A stretch of DNA of 16,243 nucleotides from Gammaproteobacteria bacterium. GTDB taxonomy: Bacteria; Pseudomonadota; Gammaproteobacteria; J044. Shown piece by piece: positions 15,921 to 16,243 of the stretch (position 1 is the first letter of the stretch; each line of letters starts with the position of its first letter). The stretch lies in the NCBI GenBank assembly GCA_003696465.1, contig RFHG01000192.1, positions 1 through 16,243 on the forward strand. Reading direction: 5' to 3'. The notes beneath the pieces are model-generated. The model had not been told where the DNA came from, searched no databases, and worked only from the letters and a program-made list of their open reading frames with translations. Position numbers and translations under genes: made by a program.

Positions 15921-16137
15921 GGTGGGGAGGATAGGGGAATGGGGATGGGGTGACAAATGGATATGGCTTTGTGCCACAGGTCGCGAGGCACCATTGCCAG
16001 GAAAACGCGGCCTGCCCCTGTTGCATTATTTACACAAATTTCTTGGCTTTTCATGTATTGCATACTCGCTATCTCGAGCGCCCACAACACTGTTCGGTTT
16101 TACACATGAATCCTTTTCGACACGCATTAATTTCGTA
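15921..16137. other. gene-free region upstream of trmO
   Basis: About 217 bases without a credible gene. The part next to trmO is pyrimidine-rich on the minus strand, while 16020-16137 is clearly more AT-rich than the rest of the window, which suits a regulatory region. On the minus strand AT-rich tracts such as TAAATAAT (around 16025) could be -10 elements for trmO, but no matching -35 is seen. I cannot assign a specific site. Confidence 0.4.
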
Positions 16138-16232
16138 CCCGCTTCGCGGGCACGAGTTCATTTCTTTTGCACGCGCAAAAGAAACGAACCAAAGAAAACG
16201 CGGCCGGGAACGCGCCTGCTGCGCAGGTTCCC
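16138..16232. repeat. cluster of three inverted repeats, probable dispersed intergenic repeat
   Basis: Three hairpins follow each other. First, CCCGC TTC GCGGG (16138-16150). Second, a perfect 10-pair stem TTTCTTTTGC / GCAAAAGAAA with ACGC loop (16161-16184). Third, GGGAA..CCTGC TGC GCAGG..TTCCC (16206-16232) with a four-base bulge on one arm. AAAGAAA also recurs as a direct repeat (16178-16184 and 16191-16197). I have the impression that closely similar blocks are scattered between genes in many GC-rich Gammaproteobacteria, but this was not searched. It continues towards the window edge. Confidence 0.65.
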
Positions 16233-16243
16233 GACTCCGGGCA

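Overview
The window is GC-rich chromosomal DNA from a gammaproteobacterium. It holds the head of the dcw (division and cell wall) cluster on the minus strand, joined to the rnpB - rsmI - lpoA - yraN - gmhA block that also lies next to dcw in Pseudomonas (gene order recalled, not searched). The outer-membrane lipoprotein LpoA, the meso-diaminopimelate type MurE and the gamma-type EVRYR motif in YraN all fit Gammaproteobacteria. A guess such as Chromatiales or Ectothiorhodospiraceae rests only on general resemblance. I see no transposase, integrase, phage gene, tRNA or CRISPR array.

Region 1 (1-8125, minus strand): mraZ, rsmH, ftsL, ftsI, murE, murF, mraY and the first part of murD, which runs off the left edge. 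All seven gene junctions overlap (one GTGA, four ATGA, an 11-base overlap and one TGATG), so no base between 8028 and the window start lies between genes. A sigma70-like promoter (8096-8125) is followed by three MraZ-type TGGGN boxes with a 10-base period (8062-8086), predicting autoregulation of the whole run. The products make UDP-MurNAc-pentapeptide and lipid I (MurE, MurF, MraY, MurD), cross-link septal peptidoglycan (FtsI, FtsL) and methylate 16S rRNA (RsmH).

Region 2 (8320-9420, minus strand): the RNase P RNA gene rnpB with a strong intrinsic terminator, preceded by a small helical-repeat gene of unknown role whose last codons run into the rnpB 5' end. A 216-base leader with a stacked hairpin lies upstream of that small gene.

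Region 3 (9421-14534): rsmI on the minus strand and, divergent from it by only 27 bases, a plus-strand run lpoA - yraN - gmhA - FAD-linked oxidase. LpoA activates the synthase PBP1A from the outer membrane, so it is functionally linked to region 1. The SIS protein occupies the diaA position but keeps the GmhA catalytic residues.

Region 4 (14576-16243): trmO (tRNA m6t6A37 methyltransferase) and an overlapping Sel1-repeat gene on the minus strand, converging on the oxidase gene. The right edge is a more AT-rich gene-free stretch ending in three consecutive inverted repeats that look like a dispersed intergenic repeat.

The window is mostly conserved housekeeping DNA. I found no convincing new multi-gene system. 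The least understood parts are the small TPR-like gene with its leader, the stand-alone oxidase, the Sel1 gene and the terminal repeat.
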